The notes beneath the pieces were generated by a model, which saw nothing but the letters and a program-made list of their open reading frames with translations, was not told the origin of the DNA and did not search any database. From positions 2,976,001 to 3,040,000 of the forward strand of contig NZ_BJOR01000001.1 of NCBI RefSeq assembly GCF_006540305.1: 64,000 nucleotides of DNA. Direction: 5' to 3'. The DNA comes from Streptomyces sp. 6-11-2 (GTDB taxonomy: Bacteria; Actinomycetota; Actinomycetes; Streptomycetales; Streptomycetaceae). This document shows positions 17,844 to 25,346 of this stretch, piece after piece (positions within the stretch are counted from its first letter, which is position 1; every line of letters starts with the position of its first letter). Position numbers and translations under genes: made by a program.

Positions 17844-18167
17844 TCAGGACGCCTGTCCCTGAGCCTGCTCCCGGGGCTGCGCCTGGTCCCGAGCCCGGTC
17901 GTCGGCGAGGTCCTCCTGGCCCGCGTTGGCCTCGAAGTTCGCCTTCATGCGGTCCACCCGCTCGGACACCTGCACCGACGCCCGGTCGCGCTCCTTGCGC
18001 AGGACGACGAAGCTGATCGGGGCCGAGATCACCAGGGCGAGCGTGACGATCCACAGCCCGTTGGAGCTGCCGAGGCCGCGCGGGGCGACACCGGAGTAGA
18101 CGAGGCCCCAGACGACCACGAGGCAGCCCACGAAGATCCCGAGGCGCATCAGTGTGTAGCGGAGCAT
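17844..18167 (-). CDS. DUF4229 membrane protein
   Basis: 107 aa from ATG 18167 (MLRYTLMRLGIFVGCLVVVW). Two membrane segments lie near residues 7-25 and 38-56, and a charged cytoplasmic tail (RKERDRASVQVSERVDRMK) ends in a Gln/Ala-rich stretch. This layout is that of DUF4229 proteins found throughout actinomycetes. Function unknown. It stands alone between convergent or unrelated neighbours. Confidence 0.8.
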   Translation of the reverse strand: MLRYTLMRLGIFVGCLVVVWGLVYSGVAPRGLGSSNGLWIVTLALVISAPISFVVLRKERDRASVQVSERVDRMKANFEANAGQEDLADDRARDQAQPREQAQGQAS

Positions 18168-18269
18168 CTCAATCCACTCTTCCGTTCCGAAGGTTCCCAA
18201 AGGGGCACCGTCCAGTGAAGCACGCCGGACGCCGGATCACGCAAGGGGGTGCCAAGGACCGGTAAAGCC

Positions 18270-18794
18270 TCAGGTCAGCGGCAGAAGCATGATCACGTCG
18301 TCCCGGTCGTCGCCCGGCTCCACCCGGATGGCGCCGGGCACCCGCCCGACCTCCTTGTAGCCGCAGGAGGCGTAGAACCGCTCCAGGCCGAGCCCGCCCC
18401 GGCAGGTGAGCCGGATCGCGTCGATGCCCGGGAAGCCGCCGGCCGCGTCCGCGGCGGCCGCCAGCAGGTCCCGTCCGTAGCCCCGGCCCTGGTGGCGCGG
18501 GTGCACCATCACCGTGTAGAGCCAGAGCCAGTGCGTCATCAGCCGGTGGGTGTTGAGGGTCAGGAAGGCGGTGGCGGCGACCCGGCCCTCCTCGTCGTGG
18601 CCGACCAGCAGCCGGGCACGGCCCTCGGTCAGCGCGAGGAACTGCTTGACCAGTTCCGGACGTATCTCCTCCCGCGTCGCGGGCGGCACGAAGCCGACCG
18701 CCCCGCCGGCGTTCGTGACATCGGTCCACAGGTCGAGGACGCCGTCGCGCAGAGCGGGGTCGACGGAAGGATCAAGAGTGAAAGTAAGGGGCAT
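18270..18794 (-). CDS. GNAT-family N-acetyltransferase
   Basis: 174 aa from ATG 18794. Acetyl-CoA-binding motif A is seen in YTVMVHPRHQGRGYGRDLL (Q/R-x-x-G-x-G/A pattern), followed by motif B-like RLTCRGGLGLERFYASCGYKEVG. The substrate cannot be told from sequence. There is no ribosome site: a -10-like TACTAT ends 6 nt before the ATG, so the mRNA is probably leaderless. The promoter overlaps the end of the upstream udgX gene. Confidence 0.85.
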   Translation of the reverse strand: MPLTFTLDPSVDPALRDGVLDLWTDVTNAGGAVGFVPPATREEIRPELVKQFLALTEGRARLLVGHDEEGRVAATAFLTLNTHRLMTHWLWLYTVMVHPRHQGRGYGRDLLAAAADAAGGFPGIDAIRLTCRGGLGLERFYASCGYKEVGRVPGAIRVEPGDDRDDVIMLLPLT

Positions 18795-18800
18795 CGGGCG

Positions 18801-18806
18801 ATAGTA
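18801..18806 (-). promoter_or_regulatory. Leaderless -10 box for the GNAT gene
   Basis: On the minus strand TACTAT occupies 18806-18801 and ATG begins at 18794, which would place the transcription start at the A of the start codon. Confidence 0.5.
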
Positions 18807-18810
18807 TCTA

Positions 18811-19461
18811 TTACACCAGGGCGTGCGCAGCCACTTTCAGGTCGGAGACCAGCCCCCGGTACGCGGCCTCCCGGTCGTCCGCGCGCAGCACGGACGAGGG
18901 GTGCACGGTCGGCACCAGCCGCTCCCGGCGCCCGTGGATCTCCTCCTCCAGCACCGTCCCGCGCACTTCGGTCACCCGGAACGAGGAGCCCAGCAGGGCC
19001 TTCCCGGCCGTCGCGCCCAGGACCACGATCAGCTCGGGCTCCACGAGCCTGAGTTCGGCCGCCAGCCAGGGCCCGCACGCCGCCGTCTCGCGCAGGCTCG
19101 GCGCCTTGTGGATACGGCGCTTGCCGGGCCCGGACCGGGTGAACTTGAAGTGCTTGACCGCGTTGGTGACATACGTCTCGCCCGGGTCGATGCCCGCCTC
19201 GGCCAGAGCCCGGTCCAGCACCTTCCCGGCGGGCCCGACGAACGGCCGGCCCCGCCGGTCCTCCTGGTCCCCGGGCTGCTCGCCGACGAGCATGACCCGG
19301 GCGCCGGTGTCCCCGGCGCCGAACACGGTCTGCGTGGCGTCGCGGTGCAGCGGGCAGCCCCGGCAGCCCGCCGCCGCCTCGCGCAGGGCGGCCAGGTCCG
19401 CGCGCTCGGGCACGAAGGGCGCGGCGGTGTAGGCGTCCTCGGGCGCCTTCGCGGTGGCCAT
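18811..19461 (-). CDS. udgX: UdgX-type uracil-DNA glycosylase
   Basis: 216 aa from ATG 19461. Motif A is GEQPGDQED (60-68), followed by GRPFVGPAG. The diagnostic UdgX insertion KRRIH is at 114-118 within GPGKRRIHKAPSLRE; in characterised UdgX the histidine of this loop forms a covalent bond with the abasic sugar after uracil removal. Motif C is TVHPSSVLR. Cys33, Cys36 and Cys129 are the only cysteines, so a family-4-like Fe-S cluster would have only three visible Cys ligands. The role is uracil excision or tagging in DNA repair. Confidence 0.88.
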   Translation of the reverse strand: MATAKAPEDAYTAAPFVPERADLAALREAAAGCRGCPLHRDATQTVFGAGDTGARVMLVGEQPGDQEDRRGRPFVGPAGKVLDRALAEAGIDPGETYVTNAVKHFKFTRSGPGKRRIHKAPSLRETAACGPWLAAELRLVEPELIVVLGATAGKALLGSSFRVTEVRGTVLEEEIHGRRERLVPTVHPSSVLRADDREAAYRGLVSDLKVAAHALV

Positions 19462-19517
19462 GCCGGACGGGTACCCGCCCGGCCGGCGACGTCACGGGGT
19501 GCGCGGGACGCGCGGGC

Positions 19518-20681
19518 TCACACCCGCATCGGCTGCGGCGACTCGCGGCGCGCCGGGTCCGGGCCCTCGTACTCCCGGATGATCTCGTAGCGCGTGTTGC
19601 GCTCCACCGGGCGGAAGCCGGCGTCGCGGATCAGGTCCAGCAGGTCCTCGCGGGTCAGCTTGTTCGGGGTGCCGTAGTTGTCCGCGTCGTGCGTGATCTT
19701 GTACTCGACCACGGAGCCGTCCATGTCGTCCGCGCCGTGCTGGAGGGCGAGCTGCGCGGTCTGCACGCCGTGCATCACCCAGAACACCTTGACGTGCGGG
19801 ACGTTGTCGAAGAGCAGCCGCGAGACGGCGAAGGTCTTCAGCGCCTCCGCGCCGGTCGCCATGGTGGTACGGGCCTGGAGGCGGTTGCGGACCTTGCCGT
19901 CCTGCACGTCGACGAAGTCGTGCTGGTAGCGCAGCGGGATGAAGACCTGGAACCCGCCGGTCTCGTCCTGGAGTTCACGCAGCCGCAGCACGTGGTCCAC
20001 GCGGTGGCGGGGCTCCTCGATGTGCCCGTAGAGCATGGTGCACGGGGTCTTCAGGCCCTTCTCGTGCGCCAGCCGGTGGATGCGCGACCAGTCCTCCCAG
20101 TGGGTGCGGTGGTCGACGATGTGCTGCCGGACCTCCCAGTCGAAGATCTCCGCGCCGCCGCCGGTCAGGGACTCCAGACCGGCGTCGATCAGCTCGTCGA
20201 GGATCTCGGAGGCGGACAGCCCGGAGATCGTCTCGAAGTGGTGGATCTCGGTGGCCGTGAACGCCTTCAGCGACACGTCCGGCAGTGCGGCCTTCAACTC
20301 GCGCAGGGAACGCGGGTAGTAGCGCCACGGCAGGTTCGGGTGCAGGCCGTTGACGATGTGCAGCTCGGTGAGGTTCTCCGACTCCATCGCCTTGGCCAGC
20401 TTCACGGCCTCCTCGATGCGCATCGTGTACGCGTCCTTCTCGCCCGGCTTGCGCTGGAAGGAGCAGTACGCGCAGGACGCGGTGCACACGTTCGTCATGT
20501 TGAGGTGCCGGTTGACGTTGAAGTGCACCACGTCGCCGTTCTTGCGGGTGCGCACCTCGTGGGCGAGACCGCCGAGCCACGCCAGGTCGTCCGACTCGTA
20601 CAGCGCGATGCCGTCCTCACGGGTCAGGCGGACGCCCGCCCTCACCTTCTCCTCCAGCTCGCGCTTGAGCCCGACGTCCAT
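19518..20681 (-). CDS. mqnE: Aminofutalosine synthase MqnE (radical SAM)
   Basis: 387 aa; ATG 20681 (MDVGLKRELEEKVRAGVRL) is preceded by AGAGG. The radical SAM cluster motif is CTASCAYCSF (C-x3-C-x2-C), with HFNVNRHLNMTNVC before it and GLHPNLPWRYYP after. MqnE joins 3-enolpyruvyl-benzoate to SAM-derived adenosine, giving 6-amino-6-deoxyfutalosine. This is step two of the pathway whose first enzyme is encoded at 12329-13177. The protein belongs to what I remember as the SCO4494 family. Lrp, UbiX, UbiA and UbiD genes follow upstream on the same strand. Confidence 0.93.
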   Translation of the reverse strand: MDVGLKRELEEKVRAGVRLTREDGIALYESDDLAWLGGLAHEVRTRKNGDVVHFNVNRHLNMTNVCTASCAYCSFQRKPGEKDAYTMRIEEAVKLAKAMESENLTELHIVNGLHPNLPWRYYPRSLRELKAALPDVSLKAFTATEIHHFETISGLSASEILDELIDAGLESLTGGGAEIFDWEVRQHIVDHRTHWEDWSRIHRLAHEKGLKTPCTMLYGHIEEPRHRVDHVLRLRELQDETGGFQVFIPLRYQHDFVDVQDGKVRNRLQARTTMATGAEALKTFAVSRLLFDNVPHVKVFWVMHGVQTAQLALQHGADDMDGSVVEYKITHDADNYGTPNKLTREDLLDLIRDAGFRPVERNTRYEIIREYEGPDPARRESPQPMRV

Positions 20682-20717
20682 GCCTCTACCTCTTTCCTGA
20701 AGACTGCGACCACCGTA

Positions 20718-20748
20718 CTCCCCCACCCTCCGGGCGGGGGTGCCCCCA
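20718..20748. repeat. Short hairpin repeat, copy A
   Basis: A 31-nt element beginning CTCCCCCACCC and ending GGTGCCCCCA folds as a GC-rich hairpin. It matches 27 of 31 positions of the reverse complement of 36283-36313. It lies between mqnE and the Lrp gene. Confidence 0.6.
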
Positions 20749-20771
20749 AACGGCGCTCCGCGCCTGGAGGA

Positions 20772-21227
20772 TCAGACCTCCTCGGGCAGCTCACCCACCC
20801 GGTTCTCCCACTTCGTGGACAGCACGATGGTGGTACGGGTCCGGGAGACGCCCTTGGTCCCGGACAGCCGCCGGATGATGCTCTCCAGTCCGTCGACGTC
20901 CGAGGCGCGGACCTTGAGCATGAAGGAGTCGTCGCCGGCGATGAACCAGCAGTCCTCGATCTCGGAGAGGTCCTTCAGCCGCTGCGCCACGTCCTCGTGG
21001 TCGGCGGCGTCGGAGAGCGAGATGCCGATCAGGGCGGTGACGCCGAGACCGAGCGAGGCGGCGTCCACGGTGGCGCGGTAGCCGGTGATGACACCGGCCG
21101 CCTCCAGCCGGTTGATGCGGTCGGTGACGCTCGGTCCCGACAGGCCGACGAGGCGCCCCAGCTCCGCGTATGAGGCCCGGCCGTTCTCCCTCAGGGCCTG
21201 GATGAGCTGCCTGTCCACCGCGTCCAT
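20772..21227 (-). CDS. Lrp/AsnC-family transcriptional regulator
   Basis: 151 aa. ATG 21227 is preferred over GTG 21245 because GGAAGG lies 10 nt upstream of it. The N-terminal HTH (DRQLIQALRENGRASYAELG, LSGPSVTDRINRLEAAGVI) is followed by a RAM/ligand domain (ALIGISLSDAADHEDVAQRL, CWFIAGDDSFMLKVRASD). Family members sense amino acids or other small molecules as octamers. Sitting among menaquinone genes it may regulate them, but that is inferred from position only. Confidence 0.9.
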   Translation of the reverse strand: MDAVDRQLIQALRENGRASYAELGRLVGLSGPSVTDRINRLEAAGVITGYRATVDAASLGLGVTALIGISLSDAADHEDVAQRLKDLSEIEDCWFIAGDDSFMLKVRASDVDGLESIIRRLSGTKGVSRTRTTIVLSTKWENRVGELPEEV

Positions 21228-21327
21228 GCGATCGAAGCCTTCCACTGAAGAGATCCGACGAGAGATCTGAAGAAAGTTCCTGAAGTGTCGAGTGGTGCTG
21301 GTACTGCTGGAGAGCGCCGCCCGACGC

Positions 21328-21999
21328 TCACGCGGGCCGGGAGCCGCCCAGTTCGCCCTCCCAGCGACGGTAGAGACGGTGGGGCACGCCCACCGCGTCC
21401 AGGGCCCGGCCGGCGACGAAGTCCACGAGGTGCTGGATGTGCGTCGCCCCGGCGTAGAAGGCGGGCGAGGCGGGCAGGACGGTGGCGCCCGCGTCGTCCA
21501 GTGCCACCAGGTGCCGCAGCGTCTGGCCGTTCAGCGGGGTCTCCCGTACGGCCACGACCAGCGGCCTGCCCTCCTTGAGGGTCACGCTCGCCGCCCGTTG
21601 CAGCAGATCCTTGGACAGCCCGAGGGCGACGCCCGCCACACAGGCCGTCGAGGCGGGCACGATCAGCATGCCCTTCGCCGGGTACGACCCCGAGGACGGA
21701 CCGGCCGCCAGGTCACCGGCGCTCCAGTGCCGCACCCCGGTGATGTCCACGTCGAACGTGCTGGGCTTGCCGTCGGCGCCGAGGGACAGCCATTCACGCA
21801 GGTCGTCCCCCCAGTGGGCGTCCCGGAAGGAGATGCCGGTCTCGTCGAGCAGGGTGAGCCGCGAGGCCCGGCTGACCACCAGGTCGACGCTCTGTCCGGC
21901 GTCGAGCAGCGCACGCAGCACAGCGGCCGCATACGGCGTGCCGGACGCTCCGGACACCCCCACGATCCAAGGCGCGCGCCGCGTTTCTCCTGGCTTCAT
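21328..21999 (-). CDS. mqnM: UbiX-type flavin prenyltransferase
   Basis: 223 aa from ATG 21999. GVSGASGTPYAAAVLRALLD is the FMN-binding N-terminus; PASTACVAGVALGLSKDLLQ and LVVAVRETPLN are the conserved active-site segments. The enzyme makes prenylated FMN for the UbiD decarboxylase encoded at 22944-24401. It lacks a ribosome site and may be leaderless (see 22006-22011). Its order with UbiA and UbiD is the late futalosine pathway set called mqnM-mqnP-mqnL in the literature as I recall. Confidence 0.9.
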   Translation of the reverse strand: MKPGETRRAPWIVGVSGASGTPYAAAVLRALLDAGQSVDLVVSRASRLTLLDETGISFRDAHWGDDLREWLSLGADGKPSTFDVDITGVRHWSAGDLAAGPSSGSYPAKGMLIVPASTACVAGVALGLSKDLLQRAASVTLKEGRPLVVAVRETPLNGQTLRHLVALDDAGATVLPASPAFYAGATHIQHLVDFVAGRALDAVGVPHRLYRRWEGELGGSRPA

Positions 22000-22005
22000 G
22001 TGTCG

Positions 22006-22011
22006 AGCCTA
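22006..22011 (-). promoter_or_regulatory. Leaderless -10 box for the UbiX-type gene
   Basis: On the minus strand TAGGCT is followed after 6 nt by the ATG at 21999; TTGGAT 16 bp upstream could be the -35. No Shine-Dalgarno sequence is present. Confidence 0.45.
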
Positions 22012-22044
22012 TCCGTCAGTACTCATGATCCAAACCGCGAGGGA

Positions 22045-22947
22045 TCAGACCGTGAGACCGCGCACCAGCAGATCCAGCAGCGCGCACACAAAAAGGGCGA
22101 TACCGATGAACCCGTTGACGCTGAAGAACGCCCGGTTGAGGCGGGACAGGTCGTGCGGGCGGACGATCGTGTGCTCGTAGACGAAGGCGCCCGCGACGAC
22201 GATCAGGCCCAGCCAGAAGAAGGCGCCGGCGCCGGTGGCGACCGCGTACCAGACGAACAGCGCGGTGGTGACGAAGTGGCAGGCCCGCGCTCCCCGGATG
22301 GCGGCGGGGACGCCGAAACGGGCCGGGACCGACTTCACGCCGATCTCGCGGTCGGTCTCCACGTCCTGGCAGGCGTAGATGAGGTCGAAGCCACCGATCC
22401 AGATGCCGACGGCCAGGCCCAGGATCACCGCCTCCCAGGACCAGCTGCCGGAGATCGCCAGCCAGCCGCCGATCGGGCCCATCGCCTGGGCCAGGCCCAG
22501 GATGGCCTGCGGGAAGTTCGTGAACCGCTTGCCGTAGGGGTAGACCACCATCGGGATCACCGCGATGGGGGCGAGGGCCAGGCAGAGCGGGTTGAGCAGG
22601 GCCGCGGCCGCCAGGAACACGACGAGCGCGACGAGCGCGCCCGTCCAGGCGTGCCGCACCGACATCGCGCCGGTCACCAGCTCGCGCTGCGCGGTGCGCG
22701 GGTTACGGGCGTCGATCTCCCGGTCGATGATCCGGTTGACGGCCATCGCGAACGTGCGCAGCCCCACCATCGCCACGGTGACGAGTAGCAGCCTGCCCCA
22801 GTGGATGGTCCTGTCCCAGTCGTACATCGCGGTCAGGGAGGCGATGTAGGCGAAGGGCAGCGCGAAGATCGAGTGCTCGATCATCACCAGGCGCAGGAAG
22901 GCCTTGGTGCGTCCCGGCTGAGGGATCGCGGCGGACGCCGAGCTCAC
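22045..22947 (-). CDS. mqnP: UbiA-type prenyltransferase of menaquinone synthesis
   Basis: 300 aa from GTG 22947, overlapping the UbiD stop as GTGA. It is an integral membrane protein with about eight hydrophobic helices and the two Asp-rich motifs NRIIDREID and DLIYACQDVETD that bind Mg-prenyl diphosphate. In the futalosine pathway the prenyl group is attached to the naphthoquinone precursor before decarboxylation. The ribosome site lies inside the UbiD coding end, so translation is probably coupled. Confidence 0.9.
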   Translation of the reverse strand: MSSASAAIPQPGRTKAFLRLVMIEHSIFALPFAYIASLTAMYDWDRTIHWGRLLLVTVAMVGLRTFAMAVNRIIDREIDARNPRTAQRELVTGAMSVRHAWTGALVALVVFLAAAALLNPLCLALAPIAVIPMVVYPYGKRFTNFPQAILGLAQAMGPIGGWLAISGSWSWEAVILGLAVGIWIGGFDLIYACQDVETDREIGVKSVPARFGVPAAIRGARACHFVTTALFVWYAVATGAGAFFWLGLIVVAGAFVYEHTIVRPHDLSRLNRAFFSVNGFIGIALFVCALLDLLVRGLTV

Positions 22948-24401
22948 AGGCCGTACTCCTTCCAACGGCGGTCCACCAGGGCGGCCGTGTCGGGGTCCGA
23001 GAGGACCATCTCCGGCCACCCGCCGTCCCGCGTGTAGCCCTCCTCGGGCAGCTTCTTCGTCGCGTCGATGCCCGCCTTGCCGCCCCAGAACTGCTGGTAG
23101 GAGGCGTGGTCGAGATGGTCGACGGGACCTTCCACGACCGTGAGGTCGCGGGCGTAGTCCGTGTTGCCGAGGGCCCGCCAGGCGACCTCGTGCAGATCGT
23201 GCACGTCGCAGTCGGAGTCGACGACCACGATCAGCTTGGTCAGCGACATCATGTGTGCCCCCCAGATGGCGTGCATCACCTTCTGGGCGTGCTTGGGGTA
23301 TTTCTTGTCGATCGAGACGATCGCGCAGTTGTGGAAGCCGCCCGCCTCGGGCAGGTGGTAGTCCACGATGTCCGGGACGATGATCTTCAGCAGGGGCAGG
23401 AAGAAGCGCTCGGTGGCACGGCCGAGCGGCCCGTCCTCCGTCGGGGGGCGGCCCACGACGATCGACTGGAGCAGGGGCCGTTTGCGCATCGTCACGCAGT
23501 CGATGGTCAGCGCCGGGAAGGGCTCCTGCGGGGTGTAGAAGCCGGTGTGGTCTCCGAACGGCCCCTCGGGCAGCATCTCGCCGGGCTCCAGCCAGCCCTC
23601 CAGGACGACCTCGGCGTTCGCCGGGACCTGGAGCGGGACGGTCTTGCAGTCGACCATCTCGATCCGCCTGCCCGCGATGAACCCGGCGAACAGGTACTCG
23701 TCGATGTCGCCGGGGAGGGGCGCGGTCGACGCGTACGTCACGGTCGGGGGGCAGCCGAAGGCGATCGCCACCGGTAGCCGCTCCCCGCGCCGGGCGGCGA
23801 CCTGGTAGTGGTTGCGGCTGTCCTTGTGGATCTGCCAGTGCATGCCGATGGTGCGCTTGTCGTGGCGCTGGAGGCGGTACAGCCCGAGGTTGCGGACGCC
23901 GCTCTCCGGGTCCTTGGTGTGGGTGAGTCCCAGGTTGAAGAAGGAGCCGCCGTCCTGGGGCCAGGTGAAGAGGGCCGGCAGGGCGTCGAGGTCGACGTCG
24001 TCGCCGTGCAGGACCACTTCCTGCACGGGGGCGTTGTCGGACTTCACCTTCTTCGGCGGTACGTGCGTCATCGCGCCGAGCTTGCCGAACGCCTCGCGCA
24101 TGCCCACGAAGCCGTGCGGCAGCTCTGGCCGCAGCAGCCCGCCGATCCTGTCGGAGATCTCGCCGTACGACTTCAGGCCGAGGGCCTTCAGCAGCCGCCG
24201 GTCGGTCCCGAAGACGTTCATGGCCAGGGGCATCGCGGAGCCGCGCACGTTCTCGAAGAGCAGTGCGGGGCCGCCCGACTTCTGTACCCGGTCGACGATC
24301 TCACCGACCTCCAGATACGGGTCGACCTCGGCCTTGATGCGCTTGAGGTCTCCCTCGCGCTCCAGCGCCCTGAGCAGGGAACGAAGATCGTCGTACGCCA
24401 T
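22944..24401 (-). CDS. mqnL: UbiD-family decarboxylase of menaquinone synthesis
   Basis: 485 aa from ATG 24401, full length for UbiD. Characteristic stretches include YDDLRSLLRALEREGDLKRI, LFTWPQDGGSFFNLGLTHTK, and the E-x-P-F-G-D-H-T-G-F-Y segment seen as EGPFGDHTGFYTPQEPFPAL. It uses prenyl-FMN from UbiX to decarboxylate the aromatic acid. It is first in the operon reading mqnL-mqnP. It corresponds to the family I remember as mena_SCO4490. Confidence 0.92.
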   Translation of the reverse strand: MAYDDLRSLLRALEREGDLKRIKAEVDPYLEVGEIVDRVQKSGGPALLFENVRGSAMPLAMNVFGTDRRLLKALGLKSYGEISDRIGGLLRPELPHGFVGMREAFGKLGAMTHVPPKKVKSDNAPVQEVVLHGDDVDLDALPALFTWPQDGGSFFNLGLTHTKDPESGVRNLGLYRLQRHDKRTIGMHWQIHKDSRNHYQVAARRGERLPVAIAFGCPPTVTYASTAPLPGDIDEYLFAGFIAGRRIEMVDCKTVPLQVPANAEVVLEGWLEPGEMLPEGPFGDHTGFYTPQEPFPALTIDCVTMRKRPLLQSIVVGRPPTEDGPLGRATERFFLPLLKIIVPDIVDYHLPEAGGFHNCAIVSIDKKYPKHAQKVMHAIWGAHMMSLTKLIVVVDSDCDVHDLHEVAWRALGNTDYARDLTVVEGPVDHLDHASYQQFWGGKAGIDATKKLPEEGYTRDGGWPEMVLSDPDTAALVDRRWKEYGL

Positions 24402-24488
24402 GGGGTCCAGTATCCCCGAGCGGCTACCCTGGCCCCGTCACGGGGCCGGTGCAGGGCCCCACCACCGCTTCCCAGGGGGCTTTCCGAC

Positions 24489-24881
24489 ATGCTCAGGGTG
24501 CTGCTGTACTACGTCGTGCCGCTGGCACTGATGATCTTCGCGTTCATCGACTGCCTGAACACGCCCGAGGACGAGGCGAAGCACCTTCCCAAGGTCGCCT
24601 GGGTCTTCATCATCCTGCTCTTCCCGATCGTCGGCTCGATCGCCTGGCTCGCCGCGGGCAAGGACCGCCGTCCTCCGGCGAACGGCCGCACGCCCTCGGA
24701 GTGGCACCGCAACCAGCGGCTCGACTACGTCGCCCCGGACGACAACCCCGCCTTCCTGAAGTCCCTCGCCGAGGAGAACAAGAAGGACGAGGACCTGCTG
24801 AAGAACTGGGAGGCCGATCTGCGCCGCCGCGAGGAGGAACTGCGCCGCAAGGAGAACGGCGAGGAGCCGAAGAGCACCTGA
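24489..24881 (+). CDS. PLDc_N-domain membrane protein
   Basis: 130 aa from ATG 24489, with AGGGGG about 10 nt upstream, divergent from mqnL. Two membrane helices (YVVPLALMIFAFIDC, then VAWVFIILLFPIVGSIAWL) enclose the short loop of the phospholipase-D-nuclease N-terminal domain. A charged coiled-coil-like tail follows (EENKKDEDLLKNWEADLRRR). The domain name is historical: there is no HKD catalytic motif. Its function is not established. Confidence 0.85.
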   Translation: MLRVLLYYVVPLALMIFAFIDCLNTPEDEAKHLPKVAWVFIILLFPIVGSIAWLAAGKDRRPPANGRTPSEWHRNQRLDYVAPDDNPAFLKSLAEENKKDEDLLKNWEADLRRREEELRRKENGEEPKST

Positions 24882-25283
24882 GCCGCCACCGGGGCGACGA
24901 GCCGCCCCTGTTCGCCAACTCTCCACATCCGGCACACAGTTGACGTTCGATACCGGCTTGCGCCCAGGGCGCGGTACGGAGTTGATGGTCCTCACTCAGT
25001 AACGGGGCACCAGCCGTACTCCAGGGGGACCGATGGACAGAGCCGAACCGCCGGGGCACTTCGACATCCCGCCCCCGTCGGCCTCCCGCACCGCCGCCGC
25101 CATCCCCCCAGTCCTTGTCCCGGCACCCGGCACCCGGCACCCGGCACCCGGCACCCGGCACCCGGCATGCGACCGTACGCACGACGCCCGAACAGCCGCA
25201 CCCCCTTCCGATGCGATCACCCCAAGCAGGTGACCGGGGCGGCCGCGCGCGGGGTCACGACGGCGGTGTGGGCGCGGCTCTCC
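24882..25283. other. Gene-free region with tandem repeats
   Basis: Together with the palindrome at 25285-25346 this makes a 464-bp gap between convergent genes. It contains a heptamer array (25120-25168) and no coding potential that I trust, since both strands merely translate the repeat. No terminator with a clear U-tract was seen for the PLDc_N gene. Confidence 0.55.
25120..25168. repeat. Heptamer tandem repeat (CCGGCAC)x6 plus one variant
   Basis: Six perfect copies of CCGGCAC are followed by CCGGCAT. The unit is not a multiple of three over its whole length in any conserved frame, and there is no spacer, so it is a simple-sequence array rather than a CRISPR. Confidence 0.9.
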
Positions 25284-25284
25284 A

Positions 25285-25346
25285 GTGCCGTGACGGGAAA
25301 GGTTCGCCGGGCGTCACGAGCCGGTGAACCTCTCCGGTCACAGCAC
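25285..25346. mobile_element. MITE-like palindrome, short copy
   Basis: The left arm GTGCCGTGACGGGAAAGGTT and the right arm, whose reverse complement starts GTGCTGTGACCGGAGAGGTT, form an imperfect inverted repeat of about 30 bp per arm with almost no interior. Its ends match those of the longer element at 36138-36360. It is flanked by TA on the right (25347-25348) and CA on the left. The TA plus the first element base forms the TAG stop of the neighbouring gene. Confidence 0.65.

Noticed and set aside
25120..25168. CRISPR array
   Set aside because: The unit is 7 nt with no spacers and no cas genes are near.
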